A stretch of DNA of 39,184 nucleotides, taken from the NCBI GenBank assembly GCA_012034595.1, contig JAAUPE010000059.1, forward strand, positions 1 through 39,184. Direction: 5' to 3'. The translations under genes and the position numbers were made by a program. This DNA comes from Calothrix sp. CSU_2_0 (GTDB lineage Bacteria; Cyanobacteriota; Cyanobacteriia; Cyanobacteriales; Nostocaceae). This document shows positions 17,705-28,184 of this stretch, one piece after another (position 1 is the first letter of the stretch; each line of letters opens with the position of its first letter). The notes below the pieces were generated by a model, which was not told where the DNA came from, ran no database searches, and saw only the letters and a list, made by a program, of their open reading frames with translations.

Positions 17705-20700
17705 ATGCAAGTAATTCAACCTTTGCTTGGTTTGTCTAAATTTCCACTAGGAATCGTCAAAAATTTTGACCTATCGAATAGACTCTTACTAAAACAAGAT
17801 TCTAATTTTCAGTTGGGTTTGAAAAATGCTATTCAGCCTTTAGGAGCGAGTTCAGGAGTCGGATTACAGACTAAATCGCCATGTGTACAGCCATTAGTAA
17901 ATCGTTCTAAATTATTACTACCTCGTCAAGATAAAGCCGTAATTGACGAAAAGGTATGGAATAGTGAAAATTGGGATATTAATGAGTTTACAACGTTTTC
18001 TACATATGAATTAGAGAAGGAATTAGAGAATGAGTTAGAAACTGATATTTTTCTGAGTCAAGAAGAGAAACATACTTCTTATAATAGTGACTTCAATAGT
18101 AATATAGACTCCATAGAAAATCCTTTTACAACTATTATTACTGATTTATTGCCAAGCAATAATCAAAGTAATTTCGATACTCATATTGAAAATGAAAGCG
18201 TTAATATTAATAATGCGAATATTGAAACTAACAATATCCATGCTACTAGCGATGTCAGAAGAGAAGAAAATATCCTAGAACAATTACCTAAAAAAACAAA
18301 GTCAAAATCAAAGGATACATCGATAAAAAAATCTAGAACTAAAAAAAGTAGCAATAAAAAATCTCATAACTTAGTGGCTAATAATATTCAGTCTAGCCAT
18401 AATGAAATGTCTGGAGATACTTCAGTCAAGCAACATTTATCAGAAGCAGAAAATATATTACAAGAAAATCAATACATTCCAGCGATCGCAGCACAGCAAG
18501 TAACACATCATTCAGAAAACAATGATGATAATACAGATGTTTATTTAAAAGAAATACAAAATCAAAAGTCGATATTTTCCCCAGAAGAAACCACGCTTTT
18601 TCAGGGAATCGAGGAATCCAATAATATAGAGGAGAAGACATTAGAATCAGATTTGACCGTATTAGACAATAATTCAATTAATCAATCAATCAATCAGCCA
18701 CCTATCCAAAAAGATAATTCTAGTGTAATTGAGGGTTTTCAAAATCAGGAAAACTTAGCGATCGATGAATCTAATTCTCAAGTAATTCCTGAATTACTTT
18801 TACAAATGTCACCTGATATTTTAGAAAGTAGTAATTTTTTAGAAAAACAAAATAGTTTTGACGATTTGAGTGATATCCCCCAAAATATATCTCACATACC
18901 ACAAAAACAGATTACAGATAATTCATCTATTCAAGCAGAATATAAACAGCACAATAGTGAACCAAATAAAATAGAAAATAAATCTTCTTTAGACACAGAA
19001 GCATCTGATGTTGGCTCTACTGAAATTATCAACACAATTTACACCTCAGAAGCTTACGTAAATACTAGTGAGAATAGTGAGACTACCTTATTACCTATTA
19101 TCCAAACAGCGAGCGAAAATGAAATTACAGAAAATCAATTAACAATAATTAAAGATAATCATCTGAATAATCAAATCAGTAATCAAGAGATTAATTCAGA
19201 AGCAATAACCAAAGATATTTCTCCTCTACCAAACGTTGATTCTGTAATTCAAAAAATAACTCCAGGTAATTTAGAGGTAGATAATAAAACAGATCGTCAA
19301 ATAAATCATCCCGTACAATCAGCAAACTCCGATACTGAAAATACGAATACTCAAAACATAGTCACAAATTTGATCGGACATCAGCAAATAGAATCTGCTG
19401 AAATGTCATCGAATGACTCTAATAAAGAAACATCAAGAGGTGATGAATTAGATAATTTAGAAGTAGATCATGAAACACATCATCAAATAAATCATCCTCT
19501 ACAATCAGCAAACCCCGATGCTGAAAATACGAATACTCAAAACATAGTCACAAATTTGATCGAACATCAGCAAATAGAATCTGCTGAAATGTTATCGAAT
19601 GACTCTAATAAAGAAACATCAAGAGGTGATGAATTAGATAATTTAGAAGTAGATCATGAAACAAATCATCAAATAAATCATCCCCTACAATCAGCAAACC
19701 TCGATGCTGAAAATACGAATACTCAAAACATAGTCACAAATTTAATCGGACATCAGCAAATAGAATATGCAGAAATTTCATCGAATTACTCTGATAAAGA
19801 AACATCAAGATATGATGCTTTAGAAGATATTACTGTTATTCAAAGAAATACTCAGCAGGATGATAGCATATCTCAAGTAGTAGATGATATAAAACTTAAT
19901 TTTACAGCAAATAATACTCCCAGTAATATCCCTACAGAAAATATTAAAGCTAGAAAAGAAAATGTTGAGAATACAAGCATTGAATTAAAAAAATAGAAGA
20001 TAATAACAACTCATTGTTTCTGCAAAAAGACACTTCACAAGAAAAAATACCAGCAAAAATTGTCTCTTCAAATCTTGAAGACAATTCTTTAGAAACACAA
20101 ATTATAGAAAATATCCCAGATTCAAACGAAGAATCATCAAGAAATAACTTTGTTAATTTATTAAACCAATTATCTGAAAACTTACCTGATAATTTACCTA
20201 ATAACTTACCAGCACCTATAGGTTATGCTACTGGTGGATTAGTTGCACAAACTAAAATCTCAGATAACCCACCAATTGCACCTTCTGATACTGTACCTGC
20301 GATGCTTACTCCTGGAGAGTTTGTCATCAATGCTAGGGATGCACAAAAAAATATTAATGTTTTGCGTCACATTAATCATGGTGGAACATTACCAGAGAAT
20401 ATAACTACCTCGATCGCTCCAAGTATTGAACCAATAGAAGCAAAAGATACTAGTTCTATTCAACCTTCGCCTCAAGTAGATAATTTTCAAAATAGTCCTG
20501 ATATTATCTTTCCTAAAACCACAAATACTTCTGTTTCATCTGTCGGGCAAAATTCCGAGACTAGAAGTCCTGGAATTATTGCGCGTCATCCTTTGCAATT
20601 TAATACATTTGATAACTCCAACAAAAGCGTACAAGATGAAACTTTAATAAGTACAATAACAAATAATTCTAATCATTATTCATCACCATCTTTGGTTTTT

Positions 20701-21150
20701 CGGCAAGCAAATACAAACAATACAGCTACAGATAATAACTTTAATACTAGTTTACCCACTCAATGGGGAAGCGTAGAAGAATTATTAAATGGGAATGCGG
20801 AGGAATTTACAGCATTTAATTTTAGCCCAGATCGACAATCAAACTTACATAATTCGACAAATTTACAAATACCACAAATATTGACTAAGCGCTTACCTGC
20901 TATTCAAGGTTTTGCTGATGGCGGAGAAGTGGCTGAATCAGATATTGCTACAGATATAGAACCTGTAACAGAAACCATACAAAGTCCTGCTGACTCTGCT
21001 AATAATTCTGACTCTTACAAAGAAGAAAAGAACGAGGATAATTCTCCAGATTTAGAAACATTAGCTCGTGAGATTTATAGCAAGTTGCGCCAACGTTTAG
21101 AAATAGAAAGAGAACGTTATGGCATGTATTCAGGTCGTTTACCTTGGTAG
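17705..21150 (+). CDS. Long disordered tape-measure-like protein (frameshifted)
   Basis: The frame from 17705 stops at 19994-19996. The rest lies one frame over, 19996 to 21150. They join in a run of seven A (19987-19993); with eight A the sequence reads SIELKKIEDNNNSLFLQKD without a break, giving about 1148 residues. The protein is Asn/Ser/Glu/Ile-rich, has basic Lys/Ser patches near residue 200-225, and carries three 62-residue repeats (19268-19825). The downstream part contains GGLVAQTK, then SDTVPAMLTPGEFVINARDA, a motif typical of the C-terminal region of phage tape measure proteins, and a second GFADGGEV. It ends in an Arg-rich helix shared with the small protein at 16927. Place in the operon, between tube and CIS tube/baseplate genes, fits a tape measure or sheath-tube length factor. 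Confidence 0.65.
19268..19825 (+). repeat. Three 186-base direct repeats in the tape-measure-like gene
   Basis: Units start at 19268, 19454 and 19640 with an exact period of 186 bases (62 codons). Each encodes NLEVD..T..QINHP, then QSAN..ENTNTQNIVTNLI and HQQIE.AE..SN. The last copy is most diverged. Identity is highest between the first two or three blocks, suggesting recent expansion. In a tape-measure-like protein the repeat number could change particle length. Confidence 0.85.
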
Positions 21151-21210
21151 TTGTTTTCCAATATTCCGCCAAGATTTGTCATATTTAATTAAATGAGGAG
21201 AAGTAGACAA

Positions 21211-21810
21211 ATGCCTAGTGATACAAATAAACCTACATTTATAGAGCCACAAAAAAAACAAGCAAAACTCGAAAAAGCAAAGCTGAAAGCTTATAACGGT
21301 GAGTCTGACGATATTGAATTTATGTTTAATCCTACGGAACTTAGTTTTACAAGGACTGTAAAGTGGGAAAGCAAGCAAGGAAATAGAGGAAGTGAACTAT
21401 TACCAAAAGTGAATTTTTCTGGTGTTGACCCTTATAAGTTTACTCTCAAACAATTACTTTTTGACACCTATGAAACGAAAAAATCTGTAATGGAGGAACA
21501 TATAAACAAAATTAAGAAAGGAGTAGAAACAATCCAAGGAGGTAGAGATAAGCGTCCACCAGTTTACATTTTGAGTTGGAAAGACGAATATTTTCATTGT
21601 GTAATTACTAGCTTAACTTACACACTTAATATGTTTTTAACTGATGGTACACCCGTAAGAGCAATGGTAGATATTAGCTTACAAGAAGTTGATAAAAATA
21701 ATCTTCCAGGAGGTAGAGCATCGTCGAGTACAGGTAGTCATCGAACTAGTAGTACCCAAGCTCGGAGCTTACCAAATACCCCTCCCAATACTGCTCGTCC
21801 AAGGAGATAA
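21211..21810 (+). CDS. CIS tube/baseplate protein (Afp7/Pvc7-like) lacking LysM
   Basis: 199 residues from the ATG at 21211, chosen because AGGAG lies about 10 bases upstream; an ATG at 21193 adds six residues. The core KLKAYNGESDDIEFMFNPTE, LSFTRTVKWE, YKFTLKQLLFDTYET, VYILSWKDEYFHCVITSLTY and FLTDGTPVRAMVDISLQEV is the contractile-injection-system tube N-terminal domain, which links tube and spike in the baseplate. Afp7/Pvc7 proteins normally end in a LysM domain. Here the last 33 residues are instead Ser/Thr/Pro/Arg-rich and disordered (NLPGGRASSSTGSHRTSSTQ). The gene follows the tape-measure-like gene and precedes VgrG, the normal order. Confidence 0.87.
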   Translation: MPSDTNKPTFIEPQKKQAKLEKAKLKAYNGESDDIEFMFNPTELSFTRTVKWESKQGNRGSELLPKVNFSGVDPYKFTLKQLLFDTYETKKSVMEEHINKIKKGVETIQGGRDKRPPVYILSWKDEYFHCVITSLTYTLNMFLTDGTPVRAMVDISLQEVDKNNLPGGRASSSTGSHRTSSTQARSLPNTPPNTARPRR

Positions 21811-21935
21811 AGTAGGCTGAAACCCTTGCGATATAGTTGTACATCATGTTTAAAAGACACTTAACCGAGCAGTATTGATACCCCTCCAACTTAGGAAGTC
21901 GAAGTCATCATATAAATATAGTATTCTATACAAAT

Positions 21936-23692
21936 ATGCCTACAGATGTCAAAAACAGTCTTTATTTATGCGAACCACGCCTACAATTTTCTAGCGGTCA
22001 AGGTTGGCAAAAAGCCGATCCTGAATTAATTAAGGATTTACTACAAATTACCATCGAAGAAAGCCTGCATTTACCAGCAATGTTTACTTTGGTGGTACAC
22101 AACAGTCATCTTCCTACCACCAATAGAGATGAACATAAACCTCGCCGACATGAGAAGTTTTTTGAAATAGGTAAAAAGATACGTTTGGGTTTTGTTTCCA
22201 GCACAACTCAAGACAGTAATTTCACAAAAGAAGATCAAGATTTTATGATTGAAGGTGAAATTACAGGCATTGAAATGCACTTTAATGAAAAATCAGAAGC
22301 TCCTATTATCGTTCGTGGCTATGATATTTCCCATCGCTTACATAGAGGTCGTCACAATCGCTCATTCTTAAATGAAACTGATACCAGTATTGTAGAAAAA
22401 ATAGCCAAAGAAGTCGGAATCAAAAAAGGTCGAATAGACCCCAGTGGAGAACCTCATGAGTATGTATTTCAAGAAAATCAAACTAATATGGAATTTCTGC
22501 GGGAAAGAGCAGCCCGTATTGGTTTTGAATTTTTTATTACAGAAGATAAACTCAATTTTTGTAAACCTCAAAGTCAGAATTCTTTATCATTAAAATGGTT
22601 AATTGATATCAGTCATTTTAGTACCCGTATCACCAGTGCGGAGCAGGTGAGCGCAGTAGAAGTACGTAGTTGGGACTACACCCAGAAGAAATTAATCACC
22701 TCCACAGCAAGTTCGGAAAAAGTCATAACTAAAACAGGAAATAAACAGGGAAGCAGGGTCAGTACCGAATACAATCTCAACAATAAACCACCGAAAATGA
22801 CTGTTGTAGACCAGCCTGTATCCACTGCTAAACAAGCAGAAGCAATGGCACAGGCTTTGTGCGATGAGCTTGGAGGTGAGTATGTATATGCTGATGCCAA
22901 AGCCGAGGGAAATCCGCAAATTCGACCCGGAAAACTAATCAAGCTTGAAGGAATGGGCGATCGCTTTGATGGTGAATATTACGTAACCGAAACCCGTCAT
23001 TTTTACAACCAACGAATTTATTCTACTGAATTCAGCGTTCGCGGATTGCGATCGGGCAGTTTGTTAACAACTATCTCACCCCAAGTCCATTTACAGCCAG
23101 GTCAAACTTTCTTAGCGGGAATTGTTACAGATAATAAAGACCCTAAAGGTTGGGGTAGGGTGAAAGTAAAATTTCCCACCCTCACCGAAGAACATGCCAG
23201 TCATTGGGCTAGAGTTGTTGCATCTGGTGCTGCAAATGGTAGAGGTTTTGATTGCTTACCGGAGGTCAACGATGAAGTATTGGTTGGTTTCGAGCATGGG
23301 GATATTCACCGTCCCTATGTTATTGGTGGTGTCTGGAATGGTAAAGATGCACCACCGGAAAAGTAGATGATTCCATCCAAGGTGGTAAAGTGCGATTGCG
23401 TACTATTAAAACTCGCACAGGACATACACTCCAATTTGTCGAAGAAGATAAAGGTGGTAGTAAAACAGGTGTTCGTCTACAAACAAATAAAGGTCATAAA
23501 ATTTATTTAAACGACAGTGAAGCTTGCATCGATATTGAAACCAAAGGTGGTCATAAAATTAAAATGGATGACCAAGGTAAAGCGATATCACTTGATTCTA
23601 CAGGGAATTTATCAATCAAAGCAAAAGGTAATATCGAAATTAAAGCCAATGGAACTATTACCGTGAATGGGGCAATGATTTATTTAAATTAG
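21936..23692 (+). CDS. VgrG-like spike protein (Afp8/Pvc8-like, frameshifted)
   Basis: The frame from 21936 stops at 23364-23366 and the remainder continues in another frame to 23692. One extra A in the AAAA at 23359-23362 joins them as PPEKVDDSIQGGKVRLRTIK, giving about 585 residues. The N-terminal part is the gp27-like hub (ITIEESLHLPAMFTLVVHNS, IVVRGYDISHRLHRGRH-like, then NMEFLRERAARIGFEFFI). A gp5-type OB fold follows (GIVTDNKDPKGWGRVKVKFP, then EVLVGFEHGDIHRPYVIGGV). The C-terminal beta-helix repeats are KGHKIYLND, GGHKIKMDDQGKAISLD, and IKAKGNIEIKANGTITVNG. It forms the trimeric spike under the tube, and the PAAR protein encoded next caps it. Its stop codon lies within a palindromic repeat. 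Confidence 0.88.
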
Positions 23693-23719
23693 TAGAGATG
23701 CGATATATCGTGTCTCTAC
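23692..23719. repeat. Palindromic repeat GTAGAGAYGCGATATATCGYGTCTCTAC, copy 1
   Basis: A 28-base imperfect palindrome directly after VgrG; its first base is the last base of the VgrG stop. It belongs to the same family as copies at 24834, 27100 and 28181. This sequence type is common between genes in cyanobacteria. Confidence 0.8.
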
Positions 23720-23761
23720 TACTATGATTTATTTTTACTGCAAATATCAAGGGATAAAATT

Positions 23762-24247
23762 ATGGCTGGTAAACCTGCTGCTCGTGTTGGAGATATGACC
23801 GCTCACGGTAGTCCTTTGTCCATTGGACCAGGTAGCATGAATGTGATGATTGGCAAAAAGCCTGCTTGGAGAGGAATTTCCGCAGCACAAGCAGCATTAT
23901 TAGCACAAACCTTTGCTAAGGGAATGGAAGATATTGGTAAAGCACAAGTAAAAATGGCTGCTGCTAGTGGAACACCTGCTGCACCTGCTGCTGCGACGAA
24001 TCTTGCCGACACTGTTGTAGAAGCAGTGGGAAATATGGCAAATTTAATGGCTAGTTTTGCCGCAGATATTCACAGTTGCCCTATTGTCAAAGTAGCAGTT
24101 CCTGATGGTGTAGGTGTAGTCATTGATGGCAGTCAAACAGTTTTAATTAACGGTCTTGCTGCTTGTCGCATGGGCGATACTATTCAGGAAACCACAAGTA
24201 TAAATAAAATAGCTGTGGGTGAATTTACCGTCATGATTGGAGGGTAA
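23762..24247 (+). CDS. PAAR-domain spike tip protein with helical insertion
   Basis: 161 residues. The PAAR fold is split. The first part is MAGKPAARVGDMTAHGSPLS, then GSMNVMIGKKPAWRG. A helical Ala/Met-rich segment (about 40-105) follows. The second part is DIHSCPIVK, DGVGVVIDGSQTVLINGLAA, CRMGDTIQE and EFTVMIGG. His15, His and Cys of DIHSC, and Cys of ACRMGD are candidate zinc ligands. The protein should sharpen the VgrG spike. The long insertion is common in PAAR proteins of eCIS and T6SS and may serve docking of cargo. It follows VgrG with one repeat between them. Confidence 0.9.
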   Translation: MAGKPAARVGDMTAHGSPLSIGPGSMNVMIGKKPAWRGISAAQAALLAQTFAKGMEDIGKAQVKMAAASGTPAAPAAATNLADTVVEAVGNMANLMASFAADIHSCPIVKVAVPDGVGVVIDGSQTVLINGLAACRMGDTIQETTSINKIAVGEFTVMIGG

Positions 24248-24263
24248 AACAGGCTAACGCAAG

Positions 24264-24290
24264 AAAATCCAAAATCCAAAATCCAAAATT
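24264..24290. repeat. Short tandem heptamer repeat (AAAATCC)n
   Basis: Three AAAATCC units plus a partial unit between PAAR and the gp25 gene. Related heptamer runs occur at 24871-24898 and 28244-28267, always just upstream of the next gene. These resemble the short tandemly repeated repetitive sequences of heterocyst-forming cyanobacteria. Confidence 0.7.
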
Positions 24291-24362
24291 ATTAGACCTT
24301 TGGCGAATATTTTTATATTTGCAGTCTCGATATTCTAAATATAAATAACGAGGGCTGTCACA

Positions 24363-24830
24363 ATGTCGGATATAGTTGATAGTCAAGAACGAGACTACTT
24401 AGGGACTGGTTGGGCTTTTCCGATGCGATCGAGTTTACAGGGAGGGTTGCAACTATCTTCCGATGTCCAAAAAGTCGAACAATCGATGTGGATTATTCTC
24501 CGCACGGGAATTGGAGAACGGGTGTATCGTCCGGATTTTGGTTCGCGTTTGGCTGAACTTGCTTTTGCTCCAATGAATAGTGAAACCCTTATGCTGGCTC
24601 GTCTTTATGTTTTAGAAGCCCTAGAAGTTTGGGAACCACGAATAACTATAGAAAAAATCATAATTGAACCCTATCCCGTACAAGGTATTGATAAAAGTGT
24701 CAGCAATTCATATTCGATGAAGGGTGAAGAAGGCAGGTTAGATATTATTATTATTTATCGTCTCAAAGACCAGCCCGATATTCATAGTTTTGTTTATCCA
24801 TATTATTTAATTTCGGCAACACAGGAATAG
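24363..24830 (+). CDS. Baseplate wedge protein, gp25 family (Afp9-like)
   Basis: 155 residues. The T4 gp25/TssE/Afp9 signature is complete: YLGTGWAFPMR, DVQKVEQSMWIILRTGIGER, then VYRPDFGSRLAELAFAPMN, and the EPR motif in LEVWEPRITIEKI. gp25 starts sheath polymerisation on the baseplate. The spacing and order (PAAR, gp25, J, I) match other CIS baseplate operons. Confidence 0.94.
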   Translation: MSDIVDSQERDYLGTGWAFPMRSSLQGGLQLSSDVQKVEQSMWIILRTGIGERVYRPDFGSRLAELAFAPMNSETLMLARLYVLEALEVWEPRITIEKIIIEPYPVQGIDKSVSNSYSMKGEEGRLDIIIIYRLKDQPDIHSFVYPYYLISATQE

Positions 24831-24833
24831 GTT

Positions 24834-24863
24834 GTCTAGAAACGCGATGTATCACACCTCTAC
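24834..24863. repeat. Palindromic intergenic repeat, degenerate copy 2
   Basis: GTCTAGAAACGCGATGTATC followed by ACACCTCTAC is a decayed copy of the palindrome found at 23692, 27100 and 28181. It lies 4 bases after the gp25 stop. Confidence 0.6.
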
Positions 24864-24870
24864 ATCAATC

Positions 24871-24898
24871 TAAAATCCAAAATCTAAAATCTAAAATA
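24871..24898. repeat. Short tandem heptamer repeat (YAAAATC)n
   Basis: Four units, TAAAATC/CAAAATC/TAAAATC/TAAAATA, end 5 bases before the GTG start of the baseplate J gene. This occupies the place where a ribosome site would be expected, and none is obvious. Confidence 0.7.
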
Positions 24899-24903
24899 TC
24901 ACC

Positions 24904-27102
24904 GTGGAATTCGATTTTTTAACAAAATTACCTAATTCAAATCTGGACGATCGCGCTTTTGATGATTTGGTCGAAGAGTGCATCCAACGCATTCCTCGCT
25001 ACTGTCCGGAGTGGACTGACCATAATCTCAGCGACCCTGGAATTACTTTTATTGAGGTATTTGCTTGGTTAACCGACCAAATGCTACTCAGGTTTAACCA
25101 AGTCCCTCGCAAGAATTATGTGGCATTCCTGGAACTACTGGGAATCCGTCTCCAACCCCCAGCACCTGCACAAACCGATTTAACTTTTTATCTAACTACT
25201 GATTTACCAGAAACCTACAGAATCGAAGCTGGGGTAGAAGTTGCAACTATACGAACGGAAACAACAGAAGCGATCGCTTTTAGTACCGATCGCCCTTTAA
25301 TTATTGGTAAACCCCAACTACGTCACTTTTTAACGGCACAAACGGCAGAAAATATACCCGTTGCTTTGCGCGATCGCTTTACTAATCAATGGACTCGTAA
25401 TCCTACAGGTTTGTGGGAAGGTAGAGAACAAGGTCTTTTTGAAGATACCCCCCAACCAGGAAACTGTTTTTACCTTGTATTAGAACCAGAAGACCCTTTA
25501 GACGGAAATGTTTTAGCTATTTCTCTCCAAGGTGCTGCTGCTACACCTACTGGAATTAACCCCAATAATCCCCCCCGTAGTTGGGAAGCTTGGGATGGGG
25601 AACAATGGCAACCTGTATTATTACAGCCAACAGATGATGCAACGCGGGGTTTTAGTTTTTATGAATTTGCTCAACAAGGAGGCAACCCAATCCAAGGAAC
25701 AGAGGTGATTTTGCACCTACCAGAAAGGTTTCCTGTTCAGAGTTTTACTAGCTACCGGGGTCGTTGGTTACGCTGTGTTTTTACCCCTCCAGAGAGAAAT
25801 CAATCGGGATTTGGTAGTTCTCCGCGCATCACAGGGTTAGGAGTGCGATCGCTTGGTGCTACAGTCAGAGCCAGCCAAAGTTCTCTTGTCGAACAGGAAC
25901 GCTTGGGAATTAGCGATGGAAAACCCGGTCAAACCTTTCAAATTCAAGGAACTCCGATTTTAGCAAGACGGGAAAATGAGTATATTGTCGTTACTCCCCC
26001 TGGTGGTTTACCCCAAACTTGGCAAGAAGTATCAGACTTTGCCGACTCCCAACCGGATGACCTCCACTACACGATTGATTCCCTCACCGGAATAGTCCAA
26101 TTTGGTCCTCTAATTCGCGAACCTGACCAACTGCGAAGTAAAACCCGCATCCGCAGCAAAATTCAACAACCCGCACCAGAAGATACTCAGGTGCAAATCC
26201 GCGATACTGAGCTACAAGGACTAGAATACCAATATGGAGCAGTTCCACCACGGGGTTCTGAAATTAAGATGCTAGCTTATCGTACAGGGGGTGGTCGTCA
26301 AGGCAACGTTCAAAAAGACACCCTCAAATTTCTCAAAGCTGCTGTACCCTACATTGAGCGGGTAACTAACCACAAACCTGCAATTAACGGGGCAAATGCC
26401 CAATCCCTAGAGCAAGCTGTTTTGAAAGCACCACAGATTTTACGTACCCGCGATCGCGCTATCACCAGTGAAGATTTTGAAATTTTGGCACAAAAAGCAG
26501 GAGACGGAGCAGTTGCCAGGGTGCGTTGCATACCAGCAAACTCTATGAGTAGTGCGGGAACAGTGCGTTTAATTGTCGTTCCCCAAGCAAATACAGATGC
26601 CATTACCCAAGGTGAAGGTATATCACCCGATTTATTTACCCTCCAACCAGCATTACGCGATCGCGTTATCAGCTACCTAGACGAAAGGCGAATATTAGGA
26701 GTGCAACTACAACTTCAAGAAGCAGAATTTGTTGGTGTTTCCGTCCAAGCAGAAGTTGCCCTAGAGCCAGCATATAATAATCCCCTTGCCCGACAAGAAA
26801 TTGTCCAGAACATGCGAGTGGCTCTGTATAAATATCTCAATCCCCTCACAGGTGGGATTGATGGTAACGGTTGGGCTTTTGGCAGACCAGTCTACACATC
26901 AGATATTATTGCCCTATTGCAAAAAATGCCAGGTGTGTATTATCTCGGAACAGTGTTGTTGTTTACAATACGCGAGCAAGATGGTAGATGGACTCGTCAA
27001 CCTTCACCAGAACAAGTGATAGACCCCGGTACATTAGGTTTAATTTGTTCCTGGGCAGATAATCGCATCCGTTCCAGCCATGTAATTAATATCATCCAAT
27101 AG
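24904..27102 (+). CDS. Baseplate assembly protein J-like (Afp11-like)
   Basis: 732 residues, starting at GTG. The N-terminus (PNSNLDDRAFDDLVEECIQR, IPRYCPEWTDHNLSDPGITF, then IEVFAWLTDQMLLRFNQVP) is characteristic of CIS baseplate J/gp6-type proteins. Further conserved parts include MLAYRTGGGRQGNV, LRTRDRAITSEDFEILAQKA, ARVRCIPANS and a C-terminal domain with YKYLNPLTGGIDGNGWAFGR. These proteins form the iris-like baseplate ring that triggers sheath contraction. The stop TAG (27100-27102) is inside the palindromic repeat. Confidence 0.93.
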   Translation: MEFDFLTKLPNSNLDDRAFDDLVEECIQRIPRYCPEWTDHNLSDPGITFIEVFAWLTDQMLLRFNQVPRKNYVAFLELLGIRLQPPAPAQTDLTFYLTTDLPETYRIEAGVEVATIRTETTEAIAFSTDRPLIIGKPQLRHFLTAQTAENIPVALRDRFTNQWTRNPTGLWEGREQGLFEDTPQPGNCFYLVLEPEDPLDGNVLAISLQGAAATPTGINPNNPPRSWEAWDGEQWQPVLLQPTDDATRGFSFYEFAQQGGNPIQGTEVILHLPERFPVQSFTSYRGRWLRCVFTPPERNQSGFGSSPRITGLGVRSLGATVRASQSSLVEQERLGISDGKPGQTFQIQGTPILARRENEYIVVTPPGGLPQTWQEVSDFADSQPDDLHYTIDSLTGIVQFGPLIREPDQLRSKTRIRSKIQQPAPEDTQVQIRDTELQGLEYQYGAVPPRGSEIKMLAYRTGGGRQGNVQKDTLKFLKAAVPYIERVTNHKPAINGANAQSLEQAVLKAPQILRTRDRAITSEDFEILAQKAGDGAVARVRCIPANSMSSAGTVRLIVVPQANTDAITQGEGISPDLFTLQPALRDRVISYLDERRILGVQLQLQEAEFVGVSVQAEVALEPAYNNPLARQEIVQNMRVALYKYLNPLTGGIDGNGWAFGRPVYTSDIIALLQKMPGVYYLGTVLLFTIREQDGRWTRQPSPEQVIDPGTLGLICSWADNRIRSSHVINIIQ

Positions 27103-27125
27103 AGACGCGATATATCGCGTCTCTA
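27100..27125. repeat. Palindromic intergenic repeat, perfect copy 3
   Basis: A perfect 26-base palindrome, TAGAGACGCGATA followed by its complement, whose first three bases are the stop codon of the baseplate J gene. It is the best-conserved of the four copies and would form a hairpin in the transcript between J and tail protein I. Confidence 0.88.
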
Positions 27126-27153
27126 CATTCCTAACTCCTAACTTCTTCTCGTC

Positions 27154-28184
27154 ATGGTTCAAATTCGCTCTATCCCTACAATTAGCCTACAACTAACCCC
27201 GATGCGAATTCCCGAAGCAGTTCCCTCGACAGGTTTTTCATTTGCTAACCAAGAAAATATCGATGAAATTAGCGGTACTGGATTACTCCTGCATCCTGGG
27301 GAACCCAGCGAGTTAGTGGTGCAAATCAAAAACTTGACCCAACGCAACTTACAGTTGGAATTGATGGTGGAAGGTGATTTCCCCAGCGAATGGTGTTGGA
27401 TAGGTGGTACAGAAGGTAGAGAAATTCGACCGGGAGGGCAAATTGATGCCGTACTTTACTTTCAAATTCCCAATACATACTTTGAAAATCAAGACGCGAT
27501 CGCACCAGAAAAACAAGAACAATTGCGGCTCAATTTTACCAACTGTCAAGTAGTTGCATGTATAGATAGAGGGAGCGATCGCGAACATATCCAAGAAGCA
27601 GATTTTAATTTATATATACGTCCTTGGTCTGCGTACATGGATTTTTTGCCAGTTTTGTATCGGGAAGTGGACTTTATCGGTCGCTTTATGAAGATATTTG
27701 AACAGGCTTACCAACCAGTAATAGACAGCTATGCAATTATGTGGGCAAATCTCGACCCTTTAACAGCACCACGGGCTTTATTACCATTTTAGCCCATTGG
27801 GTAGGATGGCCCGTAGAATCTATTTGGAATTTACCCCAACAACGCCGCTTAATTCGTCGTGCAGTAGAAATATACCGTTGGCGAGGTACTCGTAAAGGTT
27901 TACGTCTTTACTTACATTTATATACAGGCTTACCTTTAGATGAAAACTTGCCAAATGAAGCTGATAAACATATTAGTATTACAGAACCATTTGGTGAAAA
28001 TTTTGTGATTGGAGATGCACAAATAGGAGAAGTAGTATTAGGAGGAGGACAAGCTTTTCATTTTGTCGTTCGCTTGCGTCCAGAGCGAATAAATAGTATT
28101 AGCGAACAATTAGTTAGGCGTATTATCGACCAGGAAAAACCTGCGTTTTGCACCTACCAATTATTTATAGATAATCCGATGTAG
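27154..28184 (+). CDS. Baseplate tail protein I-like with N-terminal Ig-like domain (frameshifted)
   Basis: One gene split by a single-base break at the TTTT of 27787-27790. The frame from 27154 stops at 27790-27792 after TAPRALLPF. The other frame, to 28184, continues LAHWVGWPVESIWNLPQQRR, then LIRRAVEIYRWRGTRKGLRL. With one more T the protein is about 343 residues and the join matches the family's LDPLTAPxxLLPFLAxWxGW block. Residues about 1-155 look like a beta-sandwich (LLLHPGEPSELVVQIKNLTQ, PGGQIDAVLYFQIP) fused in front of the phage P2 I/TIGR02242-like tail region. It joins the baseplate to fibre or anchor proteins. Its stop TAG lies in repeat copy 4. Confidence 0.87.

Noticed and set aside
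24836-24900. Promoter directly before the baseplate J gene
   Set aside because: The AT-rich stretch consists of heptamer repeats; no -10/-35 pair could be fixed, and the gene is close behind gp25 in an operon.
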